Origin: Enterobacterales bacterium
Lineage (GTDB): Bacteria; Pseudomonadota; Gammaproteobacteria; Enterobacterales; Succinivibrionaceae
Assembly (NCBI GenBank): GCA_900768635.1
Contig: CAAGDP010000219.1
Coordinates: forward strand, 1 to 14,778
DNA: 14,778 nucleotides
Reading direction: 5' to 3'
The position numbers and the translations under genes were made by a program. The notes beneath the pieces are model-generated. The model had not been told where the DNA came from. It did not search any database and saw only the letters and a list, made by a program, of their open reading frames with translations. This document shows, in pieces, positions 6,848-14,614 of this stretch. How positions within the stretch are numbered: the first letter of the stretch is position 1; every line of letters begins with the position of its first letter.

Positions 6848-7081
6848 CTAAATGATGCTTTGTCTGTAAATTCTCTGCTTTTTTCTCCCCGGACTCATCT
6901 GGTTAAATAACTATCAACTGTAACCAGAGCAGGAAATTTTACCGGAATAAACCATGCCAGATCGGCATCACACCATTCACTTCAGGTTTCCCATATACAT
7001 CAGGACTGTTGCTAAATTTCAAAAATCCCCATTATCCGACAGCCAGAGATAACGAAAATCAAGCTCGATTAGTCACAAATT
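6848..7081. other. intergenic stretch upstream of the micro-gene cluster
   Basis: No gene is seen here. TCTGGTTA at 6898-6905 and TAACCAGA at 6921-6928 form a perfect 8-bp hairpin with a 15-base loop and no T run, so it is not an obvious terminator. At the right end, TCACAAATTTGTGA at 7073-7086 is a perfect palindrome overlapping the first CRP-type site. Confidence 0.4.
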
Positions 7082-7097
7082 TGTGATCGATTTCACT
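7082..7097 (+). promoter_or_regulatory. CRP-type site upstream of the micro-gene promoter
   Basis: TGTGATCGATTTCACT matches the CRP pattern TGTGA-N6-TCACA in nine of ten fixed positions. Its centre (7089.5) lies about 58-61 bases upstream of the start site expected for the promoter at 7112-7140, near the class I activator position. A further half-site, TCACA, precedes it and makes a perfect 14-bp palindrome (7073-7086). Confidence 0.55.
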
Positions 7098-7111
7098 AAA
7101 TTCATAAAATT

Positions 7112-7140
7112 TTGTATGTATTTTATACTAATTGTATAAT
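7112..7140 (+). promoter_or_regulatory. sigma-70 promoter of the micro-gene cluster
   Basis: The -35 TTGTAT (7112-7117) and perfect -10 TATAAT (7135-7140) are 17 bases apart, which predicts a start near 7147 and a leader of about 110 bases. The -10 lies in an inverted repeat, GTATAAT 7134-7140 with ATTATAC 7142-7148. A weaker alternative promoter, TTGTTT 7187-7192 with TATTAT 7209-7214, lies closer to the first micro-gene. Confidence 0.6.
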
Positions 7141-7181
7141 TATTATACATCTGATACAGATAATCCTACTTTTTTGCAAAT

Positions 7182-7202
7182 AAATGTTGTTTACATTTTT
7201 TT
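7182..7202 (+). promoter_or_regulatory. AT-rich hairpin with T tail in the micro-gene leader
   Basis: AAATGT (7182-7187) pairs with ACATTT (7193-7198) and is followed by four T. It lies between the predicted transcription start and the first micro-gene. It resembles a weak attenuator, but the stem has one G-C pair only. Confidence 0.25.
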
Positions 7203-7219
7203 ATAAGCTATTATGAAAC

Positions 7220-7235
7220 TGTGATGTAAATCACA
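7220..7235 (+). promoter_or_regulatory. perfect CRP-type palindrome before the first micro-gene
   Basis: TGTGATGTAAATCACA fits TGTGA-N6-TCACA at every fixed position. It ends 21 bases before the first micro-gene ATG and lies downstream of the main predicted promoter, near +80. Here CRP would more likely block transcription, or repress the alternative promoter whose start would fall inside the site, than activate. Another CRP/FNR-family protein could bind it instead. Confidence 0.7.
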
Positions 7236-7256
7236 TAACACAAAGAGAGGTACATT

Positions 7257-7346
7257 ATGAAACTTTTTGCATTCTTTAAAGGACCATCAATGGAGCATGT
7301 CTCCCCGATGACCAAGAAGTATTATTTTGAATACGAACGTCTGTAA
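7257..7346 (+). CDS. micro-protein 1 of a three-member tandem family
   Basis: 29 residues, with GAGAGG at 7245-7250 as ribosome binding site seven bases before the ATG. It begins MKLFAFFKG, has a variable middle (PSMEHV), then SPMTKKYYFEYERL. It shares with the next two genes the pattern MK, hydrophobic/aromatic residues, G at position 9, a short variable charged part, and SP-x-T-K/R-K-Y-Y/F-F-E/N-Y. Three adjacent open frames with the same start, similar length and the same ending, each with its own ribosome binding site, cannot be chance, so I call all three real. The N-terminus could form a short hydrophobic, possibly membrane-touching segment, and the C-terminus is basic and aromatic. It lies directly downstream of the CRP-type palindrome. 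I do not recognise the family. Confidence 0.8.
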   Translation: MKLFAFFKGPSMEHVSPMTKKYYFEYERL

Positions 7347-7364
7347 TTACTGATTGGAGGTAGT

Positions 7365-7457
7365 ATGAAATTCTTTAGCTTTATCCTTGGTGAAAAACGT
7401 GAAGAAGAAAAGTTTTCTCCAGTAACTAAAAAATATTTCTTCAACTACTCACGTTAA
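7365..7457 (+). CDS. micro-protein 2 of a three-member tandem family
   Basis: 30 residues, starting 18 bases after the stop of micro-gene 1, with TGGAGG ending five bases before the ATG. It begins MKFFSFILG, has a more charged middle than its paralogues (EKREEEK), and ends FSPVTKKYFFNYSR. The F-S-P-x-T core is shared with member 3, and the first nine residues are the most hydrophobic of the three. The short spacing to member 1 indicates one transcript. Confidence 0.8.
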   Translation: MKFFSFILGEKREEEKFSPVTKKYFFNYSR

Positions 7458-7520
7458 TCATCGAATTTTTAAGTGGCGGTAGAGTGAAACTCTATTAACT
7501 GATTGAACAAGGAGACCAAA

Positions 7521-7610
7521 ATGAAGTTATACAAGATGATTTTTGGTGAAGATAGCAATCACGAATTTTCACCAGCTACAAGAAAGTATTACTTTGAATA
7601 TGTAAAGTAA
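7521..7610 (+). CDS. micro-protein 3 of a three-member tandem family
   Basis: 29 residues, with AAGGAGA ending five bases before the ATG. It begins MKLYKMIFG, continues with an acidic middle (EDSNHE) and ends FSPATRKYYFEYVK. The 63 bases separating it from member 2 contain a small perfect hairpin, TAGAGT 7480-7485 with ACTCTA 7489-7494, loop GAA, which may tune relative expression or RNA stability. It is the last gene before the terminator shared with the convergent jet operon. Confidence 0.8.
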   Translation: MKLYKMIFGEDSNHEFSPATRKYYFEYVK

Positions 7611-7659
7611 TAACCCTTTTAAAATAAACATAATCTTAAAATTAACTTTGACACATTTA

Positions 7660-7683
7660 AAAGGCCTTCCCTGGAAGGCCTTT
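7660..7683. terminator. bidirectional terminator between micro-genes and jet operon
   Basis: AAAGGCCTTCC (7660-7670) and GGAAGGCCTTT (7673-7683) are perfect 11-base inverted copies, giving a GC-rich stem with short A and T flanks on both sides. It lies 49 bases after the last micro-gene and 30 bases after the jetD stop on the other strand, so it can end both convergent transcripts. Confidence 0.85.
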
Positions 7684-7713
7684 CTTGATCTGCCATGTCA
7701 GACAGTTCTCAAC

Positions 7714-8895
7714 TTAAAGAAGCTCCGCCTTTTCCAATTGCTCCAGGACATAATTCTGAGAAAGCTTCTCCTGCTCCAGGCGATTAAGTTTCCCGGCAGA
7801 AAGAATATGAATAGCCTTCTTTTCCGTCAGGGTAAACAGAGGATCATCTTCATCTAACTCCAGACTCTCCAGCTCCTGAACCATAGCATGGGGATGCATC
7901 ATAATCGTTTCCGGCTCCATCATCAGAGATTTAACCGGCGCCGGGCACCATTTCCGAAAATCTCTGAGCATTCCGAAACCCCAGGAATCCAGATCTCCCC
8001 AATACCAGATTTCAGACTTATTCTTTAGCCATACACCGTCAGCCCAGATAAGATTACGCCCACATCCGAAAACTATTGCTGTTTCCGGTAAATCAGGAAG
8101 CATATATCCCGACTGGAGGTTTTCCACCACCACCAGCTTTTTCCCCGGAATTTCATGTAAGGAAAGTTCTTTGGCAGTTACCTGCATAACGTTAAATTCC
8201 GACCCCGGAATTCGAAGATATACAAAACCGGAGGGTTTTTCCTTAACTCCTAGCCAAGATTCAAGAGTCACTTCCTCATCAGCATTTGTGGAAAATTCCT
8301 GCGGAATTGCTGTTTGCAACAACAGAAGAATCAACTTGGAATTACTTTCAATAAATTTAGTATCTATCCCGGAAACGGGCAGCGCTCTGATATACAACCG
8401 ATTCTGTCCCATATTTCTCCTGAGCTGGGGCAAGACACAGGACAGACTATGAACAGTATCATCATCCAAATCCCAAAGTTCATTAATAAGTGGATAAAAA
8501 TCCCCAGCTTTTACCTCTGAAAAGCTGCCGGACAGCTCTTTCGTATGAGATAAAAAAGCATCAAAAGCGTTACGATTTCCATTACTTAAAAGTTTCCGGA
8601 AAGTAGCAATGGAAGGGATTGCCAGTCGATCCGGAAGCTGGGTTTCCTTTTCAGAAAAGCGGAATTTAACCGATTTGGTTGCCAGAGCCTCCTGATGAGG
8701 AAATTTCATCCAATCCTGAACAAAAGCCATACAGGCAGACATTTCATTCCGGATTGTCTTTTCCGTAGGTGGATTAAGCAGGATCTCCTTAAACGGTCTG
8801 TTGTTCAAAAGAACATCCGCAAGGCGTTTTCTGGCAGCTCCGGAAGCAAAATAATAATCTTCCAGCTTTTTTAAGGCTTCCTTTACTCCCAGCAT
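7714..8895 (-). CDS. jetD: Wadjet nuclease subunit JetD (DUF3322/DUF2220)
   Basis: 393 residues. JetD is the nuclease of Wadjet; it is related to topoisomerase VI subunit A and cuts plasmid DNA once the JetABC motor has finished extruding it. The N-terminal half (about 1-200) fits the DUF3322 region. The C-terminal half shows the DUF2220 Toprim landmarks: VVVENLQSGYMLPDLP near 255-270 with E258, the metal-binding YWGDLDSWGF at 298-307 with D301 and D303, and the late RLEQEKL at 372-378. No key residue seems lost. The ATG shares one base with the jetC stop (TAATG), so translation is probably coupled. It is the last gene of the operon, followed by the terminator at 7660-7683. Confidence 0.95.
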   Translation of the reverse strand: MLGVKEALKKLEDYYFASGAARKRLADVLLNNRPFKEILLNPPTEKTIRNEMSACMAFVQDWMKFPHQEALATKSVKFRFSEKETQLPDRLAIPSIATFRKLLSNGNRNAFDAFLSHTKELSGSFSEVKAGDFYPLINELWDLDDDTVHSLSCVLPQLRRNMGQNRLYIRALPVSGIDTKFIESNSKLILLLLQTAIPQEFSTNADEEVTLESWLGVKEKPSGFVYLRIPGSEFNVMQVTAKELSLHEIPGKKLVVVENLQSGYMLPDLPETAIVFGCGRNLIWADGVWLKNKSEIWYWGDLDSWGFGMLRDFRKWCPAPVKSLMMEPETIMMHPHAMVQELESLELDEDDPLFTLTEKKAIHILSAGKLNRLEQEKLSQNYVLEQLEKAELL

Positions 8896-11800
8896 TATTC
8901 AGCAACTTCCTCCACTGAAATCCCCAGTTCCCTGAGCTCTTCATCCCGGGCTTTAGCCACTTCTGAATCGTATTCCTCCCAGGTAAGCTCACTAATGCAA
9001 CTGGAATGGGTATTAATATCCCGGGACATAATAATCAGGGATCGGGCAAAATCCCGGGCTATATCTATATTTTTGAAAGGAGTTATAAGATTAACATGCA
9101 GTTTCAGTTCCCGGAAAATCTTGAGAACCCGGATACTTACTGCATCCGAAGTGTTACTGAAGGCCTCGTCAAGAAATACCGTGGAGTAAACAGGCATATC
9201 CGAATTTTCAGGAGTTAAAACATAAGCCAGAGAAGCAGCCACAACCGTACCGGCAAAAGCTTCCTTCTCACCACCGGATTTACCGCTGGAGGAATCTAGC
9301 ACATCTCTGATTTCTCTGGTTTCACGATCCAGCTCCTGAGCAGTGAACTGCACCTGAAGACGGGGATCAAGCAGTCTCTGAGAATCTAGAGATTTGGAAG
9401 ATAATGCGGATTCCAGAGTCTGAATTACCGTTTCCACTGCACTGTAGCGTTTTTCATGATCTGAAGATTCAAACAAACTCAGAACACGGTTAACATTTTT
9501 CCGGAACTCCTCCACAAAAAGAAGGTGGGGTTTTCTGGTACGAATCGCCAGATAGGTGTTTTCCCGGAACTCGGTTTTCTCCAGTACACCATTAATTTTA
9601 TCAATACGGTTTTCAATATCTCTGACTTCAGATTCCATTTTGGTACTGATGCAGGCTACCGCCTGAGACACTTCATTATTAAGCTTTTCCCGGAATTCCT
9701 CTACCAAAGCAGGAAGCCCTTCCCGCTCAATACCGTCTAAATGATTTAGATAGCTGGTTAATGCTGCAATATTGGTAGTACCCCAGTCTGCTGATATTGT
9801 CTCCCATTTGGTGGCAAAGCGACTGAAAACTGCTGTAATACGATTCTGGCAGGTAGTAATTTCAGCTGCCAGATTATTCTGTCGCTCCTTAAACCTTTGG
9901 TTAATAGCCGCAGTATAGATATCCCGGTAAACCGGCTTTTGAAAACCATCAACACCGGCATCGCGGCAAATCTGCTTAATAACAGCAAGGATCTTTGGGG
10001 ACAGATCAGTAACAGCCTGAGCACGGCATTGAGTAATACGTTCCTCCAGAGATTTGATACTGTTCTCTACAGTGGCCAGTTCGCCAGACACCTGACGGAG
10101 TTTTTTCTCCAGCTCCTCCCGATCTTTCTTGGCGGTTTCCCAGATTTCCTTAACCTTCAGAGTATCAGCACTGGCCCGGATTTTTTCAATAGCATCCTTA
10201 ATAACTTCTATCTGAGTCTCAATACTTCTGGTATCAATTTCACTGAAAGAAGTGTAGGTCTCCAGTTTAACCAGAAGCTTTTTGTCATTCTCATAGTTAT
10301 GTCGCTCCATACGTAATTCGTCAATTTTCTTTTTTATGCTTTGTAAATGCTTTTCAACTCTAGCAGCATCTTCCTTCAGCATAGCCAGACGATCTTTTAT
10401 GGAAAATCCGGTAAACCAGTCATGACGGTCATCTATACGGGAGATATCTTTTTTTTCAAAAAAGCCACCCTTTTTATGAATTAAACCTTCGCGGGTCATG
10501 GAAAACTCAGTTTCATTCATCTCCTCCACAGAGGATGCACAGGTCAAATCATACCTGGTCAGAAATTCCTTAAGCCAGGGGGTAAATTCATGATCTTTCC
10601 AGTAGAGCTTTCTTAAAAAGCCTCGGTTGCCGAACTCTGTATTAGCTGAGGTTTTTGAGGTTACCTGAACACGGACATGCAAACCGGTATGCCGGGAATT
10701 AAGCCAGGCGGTAATATTGCGATAATCTTCCTTCGCTACCAGCAACGTCTGCCGGATACCGCCCAAAGCCCGTTCAATGGCACCATGCCAGCTCTCCTCC
10801 TCCGGACGAACTTCCATAAGCTCAGCAACATAAACCAGGCGACTGCGATCAATCTCCAATTCCCGGGAGATATCATCCCTCAGGCGCTGATAATTTGACG
10901 GAATATTGGAATCCGGATGCTTTTCCAAATCCGCAATTTCCTCTTTCAAGGTTGCCAGAGATTTTTCCTCATTATTCATATCCCAGCTGAGCTTACCCAT
11001 TTTGGAAACTGCAGCTTCATCCTTTCGGGATATTTCATTTTCCAGATCACGACATTTTCCCAGGTTAGTCTGGAACTCATTGTCATTAGTAGGGATCACC
11101 AGTCCTGCGGCATGGGCTAAAACCTCATAAGCTGTCATTTTCTGACGAACCCGATCCAAATCTCCCTGTTTCTGCCGAATCTCCAGTTCAAATTTTTCCA
11201 GGGAATCACCACCGTTTTTCAGGTAGTTCTCATGGCAGATATCCACATAGCGATCAGCTTCTGTTTTCTGCTCTTCCAGAGAACTGACTGCTGCACTGAG
11301 CTTTTCCTGATGATGAATTTCCTCCTCAAGCTCTCTGGCCCGATCCTCGGCTTCAATAGCTGCGGAATAACCCGGGAAAGAACTTTGAGCTTCATCGAGA
11401 AGATCCTTTTTATCCAGAGACTTTTCCCATTCAGACTTAAATTCTCTTAAAGGATGTAAACATTCCTGTTGAGCTCTGGCATCTGAAAGCCGGTCATGGG
11501 TAATGCGCAGATCAGAAAACTGCTTTACTGCATCCTCTGCATCTTTCCGGATCTCTCCCGGCTCCAGAACCAGTGTGCGGATCAAGGTAGTAAGATCATC
11601 AATTTTCTTCAAACCTAATGCCCTGGAAAGAAGAGCCGGAGCATTCTGGTTATCCATATGAAGTTTATGAGTGAAATAAGTACAGTATTCCGAGAAATTA
11701 TTGTCGCAAATCCGCACATCCGGAAATTTCTTCAAGTAATTTTTCAGACTGCGGGTATCATTATTGGTAAAATTGCGCAGCAAATCCTTAATATTAATGT

Positions 11801-12248
11801 CGGTTTCACCAACTGTGTAAATTCTTTTTACATCAGAAATAGCCATGCCCGTACCATTAATATAAAAGATCCCCATAAGCACCGCCTTGCGATCACTCTG
11901 GGTATGGTAATATACCGCCTTAATAACCGAAACCACCGATCCTGATCGCAGGTTACGACTGATCTGGCCGTCTTCATCATTTAAAGCCCGGCCATAACTG
12001 CCGCGCATATAGGACACTATATTACGATCTGACTTGTCTCCCTGGGCTGCCGCCATATTAAAACCGGCATTATTGGCAGGTCGTAGCAGAGCCATAAGTC
12101 CGTCAATAATAGTTGATTTACCGGCACCGTTTTCACCGGTAATAAGAGTGCCGTCACCATTAATGCCAATAGTATGAAGACCCTGAAAAGATCCCCAGTT
12201 GAATACAGAAAGGGTTCCCAACTTTATCTGATCGTTTTCCGCTGTCAT
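8895..12248 (-). CDS. jetC: Wadjet SMC-like ATPase JetC (MukB-like)
   Basis: 1117 residues. JetC is the SMC ATPase that extrudes DNA loops in the Wadjet complex. Walker A is GENGAGKST at 38-46. A long coiled coil (about 250-465) leads to a hinge-like globular part (about 470-620) that opens with VAELMEVRPEEESWHGAIER, a conserved stretch of JetC proteins, and the returning coiled coil spans about 620-960. The second ATPase half has the signature KSGGEKEA at 990-997 and the Walker B VFLDEAF at 1024-1030. This is the expected SMC order at normal length, with no frameshift. The ATG follows AAGGAA by four bases and starts nine bases after the jetB stop. Nested frames inside the gene are shadows of its codon usage. 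Confidence 0.95.
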   Translation of the reverse strand: MTAENDQIKLGTLSVFNWGSFQGLHTIGINGDGTLITGENGAGKSTIIDGLMALLRPANNAGFNMAAAQGDKSDRNIVSYMRGSYGRALNDEDGQISRNLRSGSVVSVIKAVYYHTQSDRKAVLMGIFYINGTGMAISDVKRIYTVGETDINIKDLLRNFTNNDTRSLKNYLKKFPDVRICDNNFSEYCTYFTHKLHMDNQNAPALLSRALGLKKIDDLTTLIRTLVLEPGEIRKDAEDAVKQFSDLRITHDRLSDARAQQECLHPLREFKSEWEKSLDKKDLLDEAQSSFPGYSAAIEAEDRARELEEEIHHQEKLSAAVSSLEEQKTEADRYVDICHENYLKNGGDSLEKFELEIRQKQGDLDRVRQKMTAYEVLAHAAGLVIPTNDNEFQTNLGKCRDLENEISRKDEAAVSKMGKLSWDMNNEEKSLATLKEEIADLEKHPDSNIPSNYQRLRDDISRELEIDRSRLVYVAELMEVRPEEESWHGAIERALGGIRQTLLVAKEDYRNITAWLNSRHTGLHVRVQVTSKTSANTEFGNRGFLRKLYWKDHEFTPWLKEFLTRYDLTCASSVEEMNETEFSMTREGLIHKKGGFFEKKDISRIDDRHDWFTGFSIKDRLAMLKEDAARVEKHLQSIKKKIDELRMERHNYENDKKLLVKLETYTSFSEIDTRSIETQIEVIKDAIEKIRASADTLKVKEIWETAKKDREELEKKLRQVSGELATVENSIKSLEERITQCRAQAVTDLSPKILAVIKQICRDAGVDGFQKPVYRDIYTAAINQRFKERQNNLAAEITTCQNRITAVFSRFATKWETISADWGTTNIAALTSYLNHLDGIEREGLPALVEEFREKLNNEVSQAVACISTKMESEVRDIENRIDKINGVLEKTEFRENTYLAIRTRKPHLLFVEEFRKNVNRVLSLFESSDHEKRYSAVETVIQTLESALSSKSLDSQRLLDPRLQVQFTAQELDRETREIRDVLDSSSGKSGGEKEAFAGTVVAASLAYVLTPENSDMPVYSTVFLDEAFSNTSDAVSIRVLKIFRELKLHVNLITPFKNIDIARDFARSLIIMSRDINTHSSCISELTWEEYDSEVAKARDEELRELGISVEEVAE

Positions 12249-12257
12249 CTTATTCCT

Positions 12258-13025
12258 TTACTCCTGTATCAACTCGTAATTAACTACACTCTCATCACCG
12301 TTTTCATCTTTGTCTTTGCTTCTAGTGTTTTTGGTTTTATTAAGAAGTTTTTCATATTCATCGGTAAGATGCTGCAAAAACTCCGCACTTACCGCAAATC
12401 TGATAAGCGGGGAAATCTCCAGCCGGTCATTATCATCACCGGGGAGCAAACGTACCAGACGACGTTCTGCCAGCCGCTTCAGAACACCATTAATACGGGA
12501 GCGCAGTGTACTGGAACTTTGCACCAGATCCATATAAGGAGTCAGCATATTCATTATGCGATCCACATCCATAACAATAGTTGTTTCACCGTTTGTATAA
12601 CGTTCATGGTAATAGCGACGGATAACCAGGATAATCAGAGTGTCAAACAAGGTAAGTCTGCGAGGGGTGATAAGATAGGAATCCCGGTCATTTTTCCTGG
12701 AATCCTCACTCCCTGCAAACATTTCCATGGAGAATTCATCCTCCCGGGACAGATTCTCCAAATAGGCAATACCCGCATCCTCACTCAGGATAAGCTTAAG
12801 ATTAAGGTTTCGGAGTAATGCACTGATTTCGTTGCGGTGCAAATAAAGCTCCTTAAAGGATCGTTCATGTTCATCTTTGATAATGCAGCCTTTTTTGAAA
12901 AGTTCTATAATAACATTGCGAACATTCTGCGGCAGCTCAGCAGGTACCGGATCTGAAGATGTTACAACTACCTCATCAGCCATTTGATTTGATTGCAATT
13001 CTTCCTGTGATTCAAAATTATTCAT
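12258..13025 (-). CDS. jetB: Wadjet subunit JetB (DUF4194, MukE-like)
   Basis: 255 residues. JetB is the winged-helix KITE-type subunit that binds the JetA kleisin. ELPQNVRNVIIELFKKGCI at about 33-51 begins the DUF4194 core, and IAYLENL, RRLTLFDTLIILVIRRYYHE and LKRLAERRLVRLL follow as expected helices and strands of paired winged-helix domains. The first 30 residues are acidic and polar, and the tail after about 230 is charged and probably flexible. The start overlaps the jetA stop by four bases (ATGA) and has a strong AGGAG ribosome binding site inside the end of jetA. Sequence similarity in this family is low, so the call leans partly on position in the operon. Confidence 0.9.
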   Translation of the reverse strand: MNNFESQEELQSNQMADEVVVTSSDPVPAELPQNVRNVIIELFKKGCIIKDEHERSFKELYLHRNEISALLRNLNLKLILSEDAGIAYLENLSREDEFSMEMFAGSEDSRKNDRDSYLITPRRLTLFDTLIILVIRRYYHERYTNGETTIVMDVDRIMNMLTPYMDLVQSSSTLRSRINGVLKRLAERRLVRLLPGDDNDRLEISPLIRFAVSAEFLQHLTDEYEKLLNKTKNTRSKDKDENGDESVVNYELIQE

Positions 13026-14515
13026 ACTTCATCTCCTGAGGATTTTTCTTTCATTTTACTTCGTACATCCTGACTGCTTAAGATGGCAAGAGGAATTCGG
13101 ATCCGCAGAATCTTTCCCGGTCGCCGGCAGTCCTGAACCTCCACATCCTCAAATTCACCTGCAACGCCTCTGGCCATAAACTCTCCGGCCGCCCGCACAT
13201 ATGCCACCACCTCCTGAAGTCCGTAGCGGATATTATTTTTACCGATGATTTCACCCACACTCATTTCTGAAGCATTACCCAGCGTTTTGACAATGGCTCT
13301 ACGTACTTCTGACATCCGCACCAAATCTAGATTACGCAGGATCCTGTTGCTCACATTTTGTGAATTTTCATGCTCTTCAATGGAGGAATAATCGGTTATC
13401 TCATCAGGAGTCTTCATTATAAAGGAGGTAGGACTCTGTATTGATACGGCACCGGTATCAATATTCAACTTAAGTTCGGTGCGCAGATTTACATCCTTCT
13501 TACGCAGGTTGATCCCCTGTTTCTCCAATTTGGTCAATAACTGTTCCACCACCAGATTTTCCTGAAAATCACTGCTTTCAATATAAACCCGGAGATTTTC
13601 ATCAATACGAGATCGTACAGAATGCACACGATCACACTCTCTTACCAGAACATCAATAAACCGCCGCAGAAAATCTGACTCTTCCCGGGAAAGATGTCTG
13701 GAGACCTCATGGGACAGAATATATTCCATCTGACGTTTGAAGGCCGCCATGGAATCATGGTCACATATCAGACGGAAAAAGCCGTCATAAGCTGCACCGT
13801 AATCTGTTTTACGCTGGCGCTGTTCTTCTTTTAAGACATGCTTCAGCACATCACCCTTGGTAACATTTTTTATACCGCCGGTTTCAATCATTTTGATACG
13901 AATATCCCGATCTATTGCTCTGGTCTCCTCCTCCAGATGACGAAAATCCTGGGGAAGACGGAAAGCAAGATCGCTTATAACCCGGACCCGCTCCTTTTTC
14001 TCCGCTTCAGTAAGCCCCCGATCCTTACCTGCACTAATAAGTTTAATACGCTGATCTAACTCATCCCGTTGTTCACGAAGAGCTGCCACCCGCACCTTGC
14101 TGTCAGTCTGGATATCAATACAAAACTGACGGATCTCATTCTGCAGCATCTGCAAATGGGTTGCCGAGGTGGAAACAGTATTGTTTTTCAATAACTTGCA
14201 GAAGCTGATTGCTTTCTGAGCAGCATCAGTCATAATGACATTATTATTCATTTCCAGGATCCAGCCTCGATCCATCCACTCCCGAAGATAATCCCCTGCC
14301 TGTCGTCCTTCAGATTTGTCCTCTTTAAGGCGGTATTCATCCAGAAATTCCTTAAGCTTCGCCCGGGCTGTATCATAAGACACCTCCCGTTCCTCATTAA
14401 AAATATTCTTCAGAAAAGCAATAATTAACGGAGCGTTATCAGCCCGAAGAAGTCTCCAGGTTTTATTTTCTTGAAGAAGAATTGACAGACTGTTATAGTC
14501 ATCGAAAAAATTCAT
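13022..14515 (-). CDS. jetA: Wadjet kleisin subunit JetA (DUF3375, MukF-like)
   Basis: 497 residues, normal for DUF3375. JetA is the kleisin that bridges the JetC heads. The N-terminus carries the typical WRLLRADNAPLIIAFLKNIF (22-41) followed by a winged-helix-like region with YLREWMDRGWILEM. A long helical, charged middle (about 120-330) can form a coiled coil. The C-terminal part (about 400-480) reads like the second winged helix that contacts JetC, with DVEVQDCRRPGKILRIRIPLA as its strands. It is the first gene of the operon; its ATG has only a weak GAG-type ribosome binding site. The DUF3375/DUF4194/SMC/DUF3322-DUF2220 set in this order is that of type I Wadjet. Confidence 0.93.
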   Translation of the reverse strand: MNFFDDYNSLSILLQENKTWRLLRADNAPLIIAFLKNIFNEEREVSYDTARAKLKEFLDEYRLKEDKSEGRQAGDYLREWMDRGWILEMNNNVIMTDAAQKAISFCKLLKNNTVSTSATHLQMLQNEIRQFCIDIQTDSKVRVAALREQRDELDQRIKLISAGKDRGLTEAEKKERVRVISDLAFRLPQDFRHLEEETRAIDRDIRIKMIETGGIKNVTKGDVLKHVLKEEQRQRKTDYGAAYDGFFRLICDHDSMAAFKRQMEYILSHEVSRHLSREESDFLRRFIDVLVRECDRVHSVRSRIDENLRVYIESSDFQENLVVEQLLTKLEKQGINLRKKDVNLRTELKLNIDTGAVSIQSPTSFIMKTPDEITDYSSIEEHENSQNVSNRILRNLDLVRMSEVRRAIVKTLGNASEMSVGEIIGKNNIRYGLQEVVAYVRAAGEFMARGVAGEFEDVEVQDCRRPGKILRIRIPLAILSSQDVRSKMKEKSSGDEV

Positions 14516-14570
14516 ATAAACTCAAAAATGGATGGATATAGGAAAGGTTAGGATAAATAATCAGCAGGTA

Positions 14571-14599
14571 AGTATAACAAACCTGGCGATGTTTATAAA
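14571..14599 (-). promoter_or_regulatory. extended -10 promoter of the jet operon
   Basis: Reading the minus strand, the -35 TTTATA (14599-14594) is followed after 17 bases by TATACT (14576-14571), which has a TG one base upstream: an extended -10 element, TGTTATACT. Transcription should begin near 14564, about 50 bases before the jetA ATG. No other good promoter is seen upstream of jetA in the window. Confidence 0.55.
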
Positions 14600-14614
14600 T
14601 GAATAATAAACATC
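14588..14614. promoter_or_regulatory. 27-bp inverted repeat over the jet promoter -35, likely operator
   Basis: GATGTTTAT (14588-14596) and ATAAACATC (14606-14614) are perfect inverted copies with nine bases between; after one mismatch, GG/CC extends the pairing. Centre-to-centre spacing of the arms is 18 bases, near two helical turns, as for a dimeric repressor. The repeat covers the whole -35 of the predicted promoter. No regulator gene lies in the window next to it. Confidence 0.5.

Noticed and set aside
7257..7610. The micro-gene cluster as a CRISPR or simple DNA repeat array
   Set aside because: The three units differ at many bases and are similar mainly at protein level, with changes often at third codon positions; there are no identical repeats with spacers.
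9897..10316. Plus-strand open frame of 139 codons inside jetC
   Set aside because: It lies wholly within a well supported SMC gene on the other strand, has no recognisable domain, and is explained by the codon bias of jetC.
12174..12818. Plus-strand open frame of 214 codons opposite jetB and the start of jetC
   Set aside because: It runs antisense to two confident genes and across their junction, and its translation shows no recognisable domain.
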